Positions 31,563 to 45,000 of a stretch of 64,000 bases of DNA are shown one piece after another. Numbering within the stretch: position 1 is the first letter of the stretch; every line of letters starts with the position of its first letter. Source of the DNA: Enchytraeus crypticus (taxonomy: Eukaryota; Annelida; Clitellata; Enchytraeida; Enchytraeidae); assembly GCA_905160935.1 (NCBI GenBank), contig CAJHZI010000644.1, forward strand, positions 62,001 to 126,000, written 5' to 3'. Made by a program: the position numbers and the translations under genes. The notes under the pieces are model-generated. The model worked only from the letters and a program-made list of their open reading frames with translations. It searched no databases and was not told where the DNA came from.

Positions 31563-31790
31563 TATAGTGAATAATCAACTATGTTGATATCTTTCACTTT
31601 TTAATACCACATGTTTAATCCGTTAGGCAAATTAGACCATTTTCCGTATAGCCAGTCCCGTGAATGTCCGAGACTTTACTCTCAGATCAGCGCGGCCGGG
31701 ATTCGAACCCACGAGGGTTCAATTCGGCTCAGGATTTGTCATTTAAAACTTCATGACGTTACCCCTACGCTATTTAGACATTCAACTACT
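31560..31790 (-). repeat. SINE family S2 copy (tRNA-like)
   Basis: On the minus strand: head AAATAGCGTAGGGGTAACG (box-A-like), box-B GGTTCGAATCCC, then GCGCTGATCTGAGAGTAAAG, GGCTATACGGAAAATGG and the shared end CATGTGGTATTAAAAAGTG, ATCAACATAGTTGAT. It matches 41442-41690 closely. Confidence 0.8.
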
Positions 31791-31859
31791 TTTGAAGTAA
31801 ATTTAGTTTTAAATCTCTTAATATTTTGAAATATGTAAGTAAGATCTAGTTAACATTTG

Positions 31860-32825
31860 AGCGTAATATAGGCATGCCGCAAACTTTTAACTGAAGATTT
31901 TCTAAATGCAAAAAATATGTAAATCGCGTACTATAATTATTTTTAATTTAAATTTTGGCATGCCATTCACTTATTACTTTTATTTTTGGTCGTATGCTTA
32001 CTTACATGACCACCGCATATGTTAACAAGGTTTACTTTCTTAGTTACTGTTAATTTTAGTTTTTGTTATTTCCTGCTATCTCTGTATAGTTGCTAGTAAT
32101 CGTTGCCTTTGTAAGTAGACGAAGATTTAAGACTAACCTTCCAAAACCCTTGGGATTTTAAAATTCTAATCTGTCAACACTCGGTCTTGAAGTGTGATCA
32201 CCCTTATACTAATTGAGCTAACTTTACGAATCCATGTACTAACTGGGCTCAATATACCATTACTCCCTTAATTGACGTGATGCTTAACCTTCTGTACTTA
32301 ATATCGCATCGATGTTATTGCCCTATCTGACAAAATACAGAAATGCTACATAATTAAATTATAAGCTATACTAGTAACTTGATTCAAAATGCAAGTCATT
32401 ATGATGGTACATGTGTTCTAAAATTGACTTTAAACATTTTAAAATTTGATTCGCATTAAGCTAGAAATTTAGAAATAGTATTAGGCTGGGCTTAATTTAG
32501 GAATAGTTAGTGTTAGGCTGGACTAATTTAATCTTCACTGTCTAACAGAACCATATTATTTAAAGGAAAGGTGTCAAATTAAGTTAGTAACATTACTAAC
32601 TAAATTTGACGCAATGTGCTAAGTTTTGAAATTGATTGTTTAATAAATTGATATTAAAATCCTACCGTAATCTCATTTTGAATTAGCTTTATATTCACAT
32701 TCATTGAATTTAAAGTAAGCATTCTAATTGTGATCATAGCAGTTGTAAAGTGTGTAAAGTGCTAACAATTAACGAAAAAGAAAGAGCTTTGCGATTATAC
32801 TGTTGGGATTTTTGCACTGTCAGAA
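31860..32825. promoter_or_regulatory. Upstream region of DYNC2H1
   Basis: Nearly 1 kb of AT-rich DNA before the DYNC2H1 ATG that must hold the 5' UTR and probably the core promoter if there is no 5' non-coding exon further away. I see no TATA box in a convincing position, no CpG cluster and no clear X-box for RFX. Confidence 0.25.
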
Positions 32826-33014
32826 ATGCCTGCCAGTGATTTGCGTAAAGACTTTATCCTGTCCACCGCTGCTCACTACTTTGGTCACTCAGTTCAGGAT
32901 AATGAGCTAGCTGCACTCAGAAGTAGTCAAGAACTGGATCAGTTTTTGGATGACGGGTCGTCAGCCATTCTTGCTTTTCAGCTGGATGGAAAGAGAATTT
33001 TGCTGAACAACAAG
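32826..33014 (+). CDS. DYNC2H1: DYNC2H1 exon 1
   Basis: Residues 1-63: [20 protein letters not shown].., [14 protein letters not shown]. Donor GTATTT, phase 0. It aligns with human VRKLFIFTTTQNYFG and FLDDG. Confidence 0.92.
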
Positions 33015-36000
33015 GTATTTTAATATTAAATATTCTGTATTGTTTTGGCTCAACTGAGAAAAGAAATATATAAAAATTGTTGAAGTAACAATCTTAGCTT
33101 AAACTCATATAATCTCATCGATAGTATAAGGCTTCAGTGATATTATGGAGAAGTTTTGTAATATTTAATTTATTGTAGACAGTGCCCAGTGAAAATATTT
33201 GCATATTGTACGATTTTGAACATATATATTAATAAAAAGTGTACATTTTGAAAACGAAATACAAATAAATTATTGGTTATTTATGTAATTATTATTTTAA
33301 TAGTTATTTATGATATCATTAAAGTTTGTGACATCTTACTTTGTTTGTTACTGAATCATTAAAGATTTGATCATAAGCAATAAGATGCATGACTGCCAAT
33401 GTATAATATGCTTAATGATTAACTTGTTAGAGGAAATGGGTATTGTATGTGTAATTTAATATTTGTCATTACATTTGCAGATAATAGATGGCGGTAACGA
33501 TAGAGGAGATGACTCTCACAATCTTTCTCTAGTATTCAGTAAGACTCGACCGGAGGTCATCACCCCTGACAATATGAGATCTAACATTCTCGTCTCATCT
33601 ATGATGGACTCTCCAGTCAGCACTCTCTACCACTCAGTCCACAACCTCTACGTGCCCACACTTCTCAGGGACGAGTCGGGTGATCGTGGCTTTGACCCCA
33701 AGTTGCAGACGCTGCTGAGTGAGCTAGAAGCGGGGCTTAGTACTGTGATGCGTCGTAGGGATCCGACGGCTAAAGGCAGAGCTGCCAATCAGGGAGAAGA
33801 TAACTTTGGAAGTTAGTTGACTGTGCGACTTGTAGTTATTTTAGATCTTGTATATGGGATCTCCTAATGGGATGGGATGTATAAAATTTGCCTAAAACGA
33901 ATGGCAAAATAAAGGATTGACTGATGATATGGTTTGGGACAGAGAGGAGTGGAGAATGTCTATTCATATCCCGACCCTAGTTAAATTGGGATTAAAGGGA
34001 TGATGATGACTATGATGTGTATGGGATGTCCCTGATGTTGCTTTCACTAAAGAAACTGGTGGTCATATTACAGGAATTTTCAGAATCGTGGTTTAAACCG
34101 AGATTTAGTTGCATCACTGTTATGGATTACGTACCCCTCTGCATCAATCTGTATTACACAAAAAATGTGATATGATTGTTGACATCAACGTCTACTGCCA
34201 GAAGTGTATCATTTAGCCAATGACATTGCTGTCCTTCAGGCTGTTCAACCAATCAGTTTACTTCATAAGCCAAACTATAATTTTACTTCTTAAACTGTGG
34301 CATGATTTATGAACTATTCGCAAGTTGAACCTCGGAAAAGAGAGGTGCAACTACTAATGCGCTAATTAAGCTTTCGTAATACTGAATTGAGACTATTCCA
34401 TTGTTTAAACCTCTGGTGAGGTTTACACTGTTTGTTTTGCATTTCTCAAATTATTTTAGCATTACTCATGTGATCTGGTGGTGAGCGTTAAGTGAAAATA
34501 AGATGTGCCTAAAATGTTACTTTCAGGCATTACCTGAGTAGGTTCGGGAAAATTGATAATTTAACCTGTAACTGACATCTGCACGTGTTCATAAGAGACG
34601 ACTGACTTATATACGACAGTGAAGAGACTTGTACCACTTAGTGATGACTTATGTGTTTTAGACCAATTGGTTGCTCATACTCCAGACTTACAGTTTTCTA
34701 GTGGCTACACCGATTGTGGCATTATACCACCAGGCTTCTTGACCTGCACTGTCCATTCAGTGCTACTGTGGCATTTAGCATAAAGCAGCGCTTAATAAAA
34801 TATACTTATTAATATTATTATTATTATTATTATTCATAAGTCTCGATAATTTTATGGTACAGGACTTGCTCTCCATTTGCCGCTATGGCTGATGTAATGA
34901 CCTCCATTTATTTGGATGAATTTTCACTATTTGCGATGTATGAGCTGCATTGGACCAAAGAATGAAGGAAGAGGAAACACAATGATTCAAATCATTATAG
35001 TTCTTAGCAATTCTGTTTTTGATTGATTAGGTTGATATTGGTTGTATAATTAAAATCAATATTAATATTGATTGATTGGTGTTTGATTCCAGGTATTCTG
35101 ACCCCTATGGATGAATTCCAGTATTGGGCGGAGATGAGCCGCGGTGGAGGAAGGGACGACCGAGCCGAAGATTTCAACTCAAAGTTTCAGCCGCTAGTCA
35201 GCGGCTACTCTGGACTCGATGGACTCAAGATGGATGACGTTCTGGAGCTGGTGGAGCAGACACAGGACTCTCTGGATGACGTGTGGAAGGCGGATGTGGA
35301 TAAGCCCTATCCTGAGCTACGAATGAGACATTTACTGCAAGTCATAGGTATGAATGTACTCTCATTGAATTCTTTAACGTATAGTTTCATTTTTGTAAAA
35401 TTTTCAATGATCAATTTAATTTAAGTGAATATTTGTCAAGTTATTAATTAAGTTAAGTAACGTTAAGTAAAGTAAAGTATTTAGTTAAGTTAAGTAAGTC
35501 GGTTTTGTTAAGTTAGTAATTGTTAAGTTATTAATTGTCTATTTTAAAACTTACACAATGCATCCTCACTTTTGTCATTACAGATATGATATGACGAGTA
35601 GCTACTTCTCTTAGCAATTAAAAATTTGTTGATGCCCTTGAGAGATCTTTGGTTGACTTTTGATTAGCCTTCTAATGGATGTGTCTTTGGTTTGATAGTT
35701 TTAGTTACTTATCATCATGGACTGTGGCTCTACAAACCAATTATAATATCATGAATTAATCTAACGTCATCTTAACTAACGTCACCAATTAAATTCATCA
35801 TCCATATGTATGCGTTGTTTATTACCTGCCTATTTTTTATGGCAATCGAATTAAAATAATACTTACAGGCAGATGCTTAACATATTACTATACTAAGCAG
35901 GTTCAAGCTGCTTAACATGTGTTTCATTCAGTAGCACTCAACACTCTGTATTTTACTGTTGTGTTCTTTAACACTCTGTGTGTATCTTATTTTATTTGTT

Positions 36001-39000
36001 AATGTGGTTGTTTTGTGCAGCTGGATCACTGGCACTCTATGTGCAGCATTCCCTCTCTGACCTTGACCTGTGGAAGGGTCAATATGCAGAGGTCAAGGAG
36101 AGGTTAAGATCAGGTCAGGCTTTATGTGACAGATGGATACAATCCTGTTCAACCTTGACCTCTCAGTACTGGAAGCGTTACAGCTCGCATCCGTGGAAAG
36201 GAGACCGGCTTGTACCGGAAAACCTGGCAGGATTTAGTAGGAGGCTGGAGGAGGTTATATTTTAGATTAAATATCTTTTTACTCAATAAATTATTGTACA
36301 AATTGTATTTAAAAATTAGCAATTAAATGTAAATTTATAGTTAAAAACTCATTGATTTGTGAAAAATTAAAGAATAAAAGGATTGTTCAAGTGATATTTG
36401 TAAAATGTGTGATAGTGCATGGAAAAATACTTAAAAAGATAAAATGTTTAAAGATAAAAATAGATTGTATCGAACAGACTATGTCATGGAAGCAAAGAAC
36501 TAAAACTCTATGACTCATTCTTGCCGGTCGTTCTCAGTAGAATCTTGTGATTGATTGTTCAGATACTATCAATAAGATCAGTTCATGAGCAAACACTGCG
36601 ACTTCTCTCTGGCCACGATCAGAAGGAGCTCAAGCTATACGACTCGTTCCTTCCGTTCTCCGGGGTCCGACCTCTCCAGTACAATCCCTACACAGAGCCG
36701 CAGTGGGCTGCGGCTGTGGAGCAGTTTAATCGCGGCATGGTGGACTCAGAGCGCAGGATTGCTGGTCAGCTTCGTAAGCAGATCGCTGGGCTGGATTCAA
36801 ATCCTCAGCAGATGTTGCGAGAGTTCGAGAGATACAGGGACCTCATACGTAGACCTCAGCTGAGCAGAGAGCTGACTAGCGAAAGGTTGTTGGATAGAAA
36901 AACTTAGCAAAATAATGTACTGGCTATGCAAAGATTGACAAGACTAAACATATTTTAGCCAACATACTTCGCCATTCGCTCCAGCCAGAGGCGAAGTCGG
37001 TAAGATACTCGACCGTGGATCAGTATGTGCGGGGTTAAAATCCTGTGCTCTTCCGTCACTGACATTACTTTCGAGTAAGGAAACTAACGTTAACATTAGC
37101 TTTTAGCTCTTTGTACATATTATTTTCAATTCTTGGAACGTTATCTGTGACGTACTAGTCGCAGATTTGAAATCCACTCTTATATACTGATCAGATGTCT
37201 CTATGTTTAGTGAGTTTTAAGTCGTAGGTTCAGCACCTGTATTGTTTAATTGACAGCTCACTTGCCTAGAAGTATATGTAAGGGTTACTTATTTTATAGG
37301 TTAGTAATGATTTTATCAAAATAGATTAAGAGTTGACCTTTTATTATAATTTAGCTTTTTACGTTCAGGGCTAGGTCGGTAAACTTCTCACACTTTGTGC
37401 AAATTATTTAATTATGATCTACAAATAAGTTGAAAGTGACTTAAAATGATGAACTTTGTGCTGATGGTTGTGGTGCATACCGACACTTGTGATACATGCT
37501 GATGCCTGTGATGCATGCTGATGCATTCTGATGCAAGCTGATGCTTGTGATACATGCTGATGCTTTTGTGATGCTTGCTGATGCATTCTGATGAAAGCTG
37601 ATGCTTGTGGTACATGCTGATGTTTTTGATACATGCTGATGCTTGTGATACATGCTGATGCTTGTGATACATGCTGATGCTTGTGATACATGCTGATACA
37701 TGCTGATGCTTGTGATACATGCTAATGCTTGTGATACATGCTGATACATGCTGATGCTTGTGATACATGCTAATGCTTGTGATACATGCTGATGCTTGTG
37801 ATACATGCTGATGCTTGTGTTACATGCTGATGCATGCTGATGCATTCTGATGAAAGCTGATGCTTGTGATACATACTGATGCTTGTGATGCATGCTGATG
37901 CATTCTGATGAAAGCTGATGCTTGTGGTACATGCTGATGTTTTTGATACATGCTGATGCTTGTGATACATGCTGATGCTTGTAATACATGCTGATGCTTG
38001 TGATACATGCTGATGCTTGTGATACATGCTGATGCATTCTGATGCTTGTGGTACATGCTAATGCATTCTGATGCTTGTGGTACATGCTAATGCATTCTGA
38101 TGCTTGTGGTACTTGCTGATGCTTGTGATACATGCTGATACATGCTGATGCTTGTGATACATGCTGATACATGCTGATGCTTGTGATACATGCCGATGCT
38201 TGTGATACATGCTGATGCTTGTGTTACATGCTGATGCTTGTGATACATGCTGATGCTTGTGTTACATGCTGATGCATTCTGATGCTTGTGTTACATGCTG
38301 ATGCATTCTGATGCTTGTGTTACATGCTGATGCATTTTGATGCTTGTGGTAGATGCTAATGCATTCTGATGCTTGTGGTACATGCTGATGCCTGTGGTAC
38401 ATACTCATACATTGCTGATGCTTGTAGTGCTTGCTGATGCTTGTGATGCATTCTGATGCATGCTGATGCTTGTGGTGAATGCCAGTGAACTCGCTGAAGT
38501 TATTATAATGTGTCTCTATTGAGCTGTGTCTATTCTATATGTTAGGGATACTCTGCTATGAACTCGCTGAGGTTATTATGATGCGTCGCTATTAAGCTAT
38601 GTTTTTGCTATATCTCAGGGAGACTCTGCTGGCACAGTTGAGCGTGTATTTGAAGCAGACTAGGGACAACTTCCTGCAGAGAACGGGTGGAGGGGCCGGG
38701 GAGGGCAAGGGCGTGCCCAGGGGCAAGAATATGCCTGACAGTGTCAGTCACGTAGTTTATGTGGGACAACTAGAGGCTAAGGTTTGAGCATTGTTATGTT
38801 ACGTGTTTGATCCGTGGTCAGTGGTTAACATTTCATTCTATGATGTCTGTCTTCATTATGCCTCTTATTTTTAAGATTTTGATCGTTGTTCTCAAAAACA
38901 GTCACCATCGTCGTGTTCTTTGAGATGGTAAATGCATTGAGAAAAATTATTAGACTAAAATTAGTACTACGATTAGAATATTTACTAAACTTCAAAAACA

Positions 39001-42000
39001 CTTAATCTATAAAACTGTAGCATATCCAACTGTTGTTATGTGTGTAACCAGAATTTAAACAGTAATGTTTGATAATCATATGGTCAAATTGTAGAAATTC
39101 TTAATATTTAGATGATTCTAAAATACATAAGTAAATACCGGGTGAGTAAAAAAAATGATTACACCTGCAAAAACTTGGAATATCTCAGGCTACTGTTAAT
39201 ATCTTCCAATAAAACTTTTACCAATTACTAAAGGACTAATTTCTGATGGGGTGGCCGATTTGCATCCATTTTGGTACAGAGATTGGCCATTTATGCAAGT
39301 TTCAGCAGAGCAACCCCCCATTTTTACCCAAAAATGGCGTTTGCTACAACGGTAAGGGCAGGTTGCACTTTATTGACGACAAGGTAAAGGTGAACTCTCA
39401 GTATTTCGTCAACACTTTGCTTCCGGAGCTGTTTGATGATTGCTATGCTCTTCTACCAAATGATTTCATCTTTCAGCAGAATGGTGCTCCGGCTCATGCA
39501 TCTTGTCATGCACAGGAATGGATCAGCGAGAGAAGCCCGGTTTTCATTAAGAAGAATCAATAGCCTCCAAACTCTCCCGATCTAAATCCTCTGGATTAAT
39601 GTCTGGGGAACCATGCTGCATCTCTATCAGAAACACCAGTCGAAGCCTAAAAACAAGATAGAAATGCAGGAAGTGCTTCAATTGATCTGGGAGAGAGCTC
39701 CCAAGCTGGAAGCAACAAGGCTGTCCTAGCGTTCCGAAAGCGACTGCAGTCCTGCGTAGTAGCGGAAGGAAAGCATATCAAATAGTCAGCAATGCTAGCA
39801 GATACAACTTATTCTTTCTGAACCACTACAACGGCCCGTTTCAGGGCGAAAATAAAATTAAATATAATTTATATTTACAGTACATTAAAAAATTGGGGTT
39901 GCTCTGCTGAAACCTGCATAACTGGCCAATCTATGTACCAAAATGGATAAAAATTGGTCACCCCACCAGAAATTGGTCCTTTAGTAATTGGTAAAAGTTT
40001 CAAAGGAAAATATTAACAATAGCCTGAGACATTCAAACTTTTTGCAGGTGTAATCTTTTTTTTTACTCACCCTGTATATAAAATTATGAGTTGCTTTTGA
40101 CTTATGTACTAGTTGTTTTGGCTTTTTACTAGTTGCTTTTTACTTCAAACATGTTTCGTGTTATGAGATATACTGACATATTTTCTACATCTGAGTCCAA
40201 TCAGTAATAGACACAGGGAGTTGCCATATTATTTTACCATTTGATTTAGAAACGGGTTTCTTTTTCTGAAAATGACTGACGTTTATTTCCTATCAGCAAG
40301 ACTGATTATTTAATTCATTGTATCCTTTAATATCAGTTTGATCCTGCCATATACATGTAGTTGTGTTGTATTTTGTCAGATTGGAGAGGTGCTGAAGGTA
40401 GCCAAGGATCTGCTAAGTGATCTATCGGGATTCAAGTCTTTCAGTAAGGATGGAGAAGAGTTGTTAGAGGAACTGAGGACCTACAAACAGGACACGTTCA
40501 ATGAGTGGTCACGTGACGTGCAGGCCATGATTGATGACCAGAACGCTCCGCTTAGGTAACAATAATGAGTTGTGTTGTATTAATCAATCAATCAGTAAGA
40601 ATTTAACGTCCGGTTCCTCGCCATAAGGCAATGTCAGGGACGTCTCTTGCAGACTCTACACAAACAGGTGCCAAAAAGCACTACACGATGACGACTAAGT
40701 ACACAGAGATCACAAGAGAAAGCGAGATCAAAACAGTGCAAGGCCAAGATTCAAGGCAAGCGGGTCAAAATTTAGACCTATGGCGGAAAGAGATGGGTTT
40801 TTAGATTGCCAAGGAAAGTACCAATACAATTTCAAGATCGAAGATCTTGTGGCAGAGAGTTCCATATTATTGGAGCAGAAAACTTGAAGGAGCATCTGTC
40901 CATTGTAGATTTAATATTAGGTACAGTGGGAAGGTTTTTACTAGAGGATCTGAGACTATGAGAGTGTTGATAGATTGAAAAAAGATCAGATAGATAGGAT
41001 GGTTTACCATAATTTAAATTTTCGAAGGTCAAGGAAGCTATCTTGAATTTTATACTTTCGGAGACTGGTAGCCAATGCAGTTTCTTAAGAAGAGAAGTGG
41101 TGTGGGATTTGAGCATTTTTATATTGCAGACGACTCGAGAAATAGAATTTTGAACGTGTTGGAGACGAATTAGAGAAGTCTTTGGGGGATCATTCAGCAG
41201 AGAGTTACAGTAATCAAGTTTAGAATGGACAAGCGCATTACCTAATACAGTGGTGGAGTTAATATCAAGGGACTTACTAATTTGACGTAATTGACGGATA
41301 TGGAAAAAAGAAGAACGACAGACCGCTGAAATATGAGATTTAAAGTTTAGATTTGAATCAAAAATTACAACAAGGTAACGTGCAGAATCTGTGGGTATTT
41401 AGGGGATATTCGTGATAAATTTAATATAATATTGATAATAGAACGTCTTAATAGCGTAGAGGTAACGTTATGAAGTTTTAAACGACAGATCCCGAGGTGA
41501 ATTGAACCCTCGTAGGTTCGATTCCCGGCCGCGCTGATCGGAGAGTAAAATCTTGTACATTCACTGGACTGGACTGGTTATGCGGAAAATTAGCTGAATT
41601 GCCTAACGTTTAAACATGTGGTATTAAAACGTGATAGAAATCAACATAGTTGATCATTTCACTATAATGTGTGTTTACTTTTTACTTTACATTTTGAATA
41701 TATCAGTTAATCTATGAGTTTTGAAATTCTCGTTAGAATTTACATTAAATTGTTAATGTACTAATCGATGTACGGATTACTTAGTAGAGCTAATAGAGCA
41801 ACAATTTAGCTGTTAGGGTTAATTAAATTAACATATCGTCAAATTGGATATTTTTAAACTGTTCATATCCATGCAGGTATAATTTGAGGTTAATCCTTTA
41901 CCGATATCTAAATGGCCAAATGGTGCGAAATTGGACATTAAATTCTCATTGTTTAATTGATTGATTGATCTATTGAATTTTATGAAGTTTGGAAACAAAC

Positions 42001-45000
42001 GGCAGACTAATGGAGTTGAGTACGAGGGATGGTAAGCTATACGTAAGGTATGGCGACAGATTGGTAACTCTGTTGAGAGAGGTGAGGACCATCTCAGCTC
42101 TGGGATTCAATGTTCCATCTAAGATACAGCGCACTGCACAGATAGGTCAGAAGTTCTATCGTCATGGAGTCATTCTCAAACAGGTTTGACGAAAGCTTTA
42201 TTGAAATCAATTTATCCTTAGTCCTTACCTTAGTTATCATCTTACTCCTCACCTTAGCTGGAGATCAATTGGGCAGTTTATTAGGCACTTTATTAATCTC
42301 TCAGTCTGTCAGTTAATTATTCTGTAATTAAGGCTTTAAATGTCTTAATAAATTCCATAATAAATTATCCTTTTAATTTTTATTTGTTACTCATTGTATT
42401 TTGATGTTACGGAAATAAGTATGACTGAATTCTATACGTCGAGTAGCACAGTTAAATCTCTATTGATGAAAGGATAGCTTCGAGCTGTTGGTTACTTTTG
42501 AAGCTAAACCCGTACTGTTGCAGTAGTATAATTGATGATTTAGGTTGCTCACTTCTACAACACTATAGACCAGCAGATGATCGAGAGTCAGCAACCAATG
42601 ATGTTGCAGTCTGCTCTGGCATTTGAAAAACTCATCAAGTCTCCAAAATCTGGTAAATAGTCTAGTTTATAATTTTATACTTAGTTACTCTTAGTGTCTG
42701 TAATCAATCAGTAAAATTGAACTCCCAGTTCTTCGCCACAAGATAATGTCAGGGACGTTTCAAGCAGACTCTGCATCAACAGACACCAAAGCACCACACG
42801 ATGACGACTGAGTATACAAGGACCGACGAGAAAGCGAGACCAAAACAGTGCAAGTTCAAGATCCGAGAAAAGAGAGTGAGAATACTGACATGGCTGAAAG
42901 AGATGGGTTTTTGGCTTGCCCAGAAATGTACTAATACATTTACAATATTGGAACAGAAGGCATTAAGGAACGTCTGTCAATGGCAGATCTAATGTCCAAT
43001 ACAGTAAAAAATAATTTTACTGGAAGAGCTAAGGCTACAAAAAGCTAAAAAGAACTAATGTTAATATCAGTTTCCTCACTCGCAGGCGATGTCAGTGACA
43101 GGCGAACCCAGGATTTGAACCCCGCACTTACTGATCCGCGGTCATATATACATATAGACTGACGCAAGATCTGATTTAACACTGTGCGGTGTGTTTCAGC
43201 GAAGTTGAGGAACTTGTCTGGAGCCAGTGGCGATGTCGGTAAGATATTCGACCGCCGATCAGTATGTGCGGGGTTCTAATCTTGGGCTCTCCCGTCACTG
43301 ACAACGCTTTCGAGTGAGGAAACTGACGTTAACATTTACTTTATTAGCTTCTGCAAAAATGGTTGATTGACTAATTTTTAGATATGATATTTGATTGATT
43401 GATGGAGTGGTTGTAATTGATTGTAGGCAGCAAGTCTAAGGGAGAGGGAGTGCAGGTGACCTGGGATAACCCGGAGGAGCTGGAGGCCTATATAAAGAGA
43501 CTCCAGGAGGCCGCAGACAGGCTTACTATGGAAAACCGTCGTCTACGTAAATGTCACTTCAACATTAGCGACAAGGTTTATCTCCTTACAAACTATTTTA
43601 CTAATTTTCAAAGCCGTCTTGGTTTGATTTTGTGGAATTATTTATAAAATTAGTTTAACGCGAAACTCCTCTTAAATTCATAATATTATCAATTCCTTTT
43701 ATTGCTCAGTATTGTTGTGGATGAGCAATTTTTTTAAATTTGTGAATATTCTGACCGTAAACATGTTATCATTTCAGTTATTCTCATGAAGTTGCATAAT
43801 GCATAGTAATAGCTCCTTTCGCATCGCACTGAAACTGCAGTGAAACAAAAAATACAAAATTTTGTGTATTTGTCATTTGCATATTTATGAGGACTTTTAA
43901 ATTTTGTTTCATTTAAATCGATGTAGTTATGATGTGAAGGGATTACCTTGTTGATCTAAGGAGTGCTCTTATGGAGCGAGAAAACAGACTTTGAGTATGA
44001 ATATGTTCCTTGAACCTGCCATTTGGCAGTGCACTGAAGAAGAAGAAGAAGAAAAAGTTATGATGTTCTGAGGTTTTGCATGCTTAGCGAACTGCTTCAT
44101 TATGCGGCAGTGAACTACCAGAGTTTTATTTACTCAATTTTATATACTTTATTTTAGAGTTTTATTTTTTTTATTACTCTGGCAGATCAATTTTGATTTT
44201 TTCAGTTTTATTTTTATCTGTTATTATAATACTTATGTAAATCTTTTAATAACTCTCAATGGATTTCATGTAAAGGTGGTTCAGTTGATGGGCACGGATC
44301 TATTGAGACAGCAGCAGAAGTGGAAGGATGGACTGATGGAGATCAGACAGATCATGGCTAATCTCGTGGGTCAAGGATTCTCTGGAGAGAACATGAAGAC
44401 GTGGAAGATGCACTGGGACAGGCAGCTCTACAAGGCCCTCGAGCATCAGTATCAGATGGGCCTAGAGGCGCTCAATGAGAATCTTCCAGAAATAAGAGTC
44501 GAGCTCATTTACGCGTAAGTTCTGATCGTATTTCCCTACGAAAAAAAGCAATAGATCCTGAATCTGAAAATGATACTGATATCCTTACATGCTGAACCAC
44601 CTATTAAATAGTTTTAATTTTATTAATAATCATCTTTCCTAAAATCCTAGTTTAACTAGGGTCGGGATTAGAAAATTGTGTAGTAATTTCTGGAGCCTAT
44701 GCGCTCACCAACCGAATGCCCTTTCTGACGTTGGTTTCGATCTTAGTACTTAGTCACCTTTTATGATATGTGCAATCCATGGTTGGTCTATTCTTTAGCA
44801 ACACGGGCACAACAGGAGTAAATAACTTAGTAATAGCAACTTGAGTTATAACTATAAATTGTAAACAATTCTTTTATCATCTGCATTTATTTTGATTAGA
44901 ATGGATTGAGAGGGCTCGGTCCACAATATCTGAGTTTTAAAAATGGCTAAAGTCGGTGTTAGCGTCTATTTCATCTTTCGAAAGCAAGATCAGTGACAGC

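Noticed and set aside
37441-38172. 243-codon minus-strand open frame with His/Gln/Ser repeats
   Set aside because: It follows entirely from the 19-bp minisatellite, where no minus-strand register contains a stop; it lies in a DYNC2H1 intron and lacks any non-repeat coding sequence.
43215-43290. Functional tRNA gene
   Set aside because: A box-B-like motif is present, but there is no closed cloverleaf or anticodon arm; it is the head of a repeated SINE.
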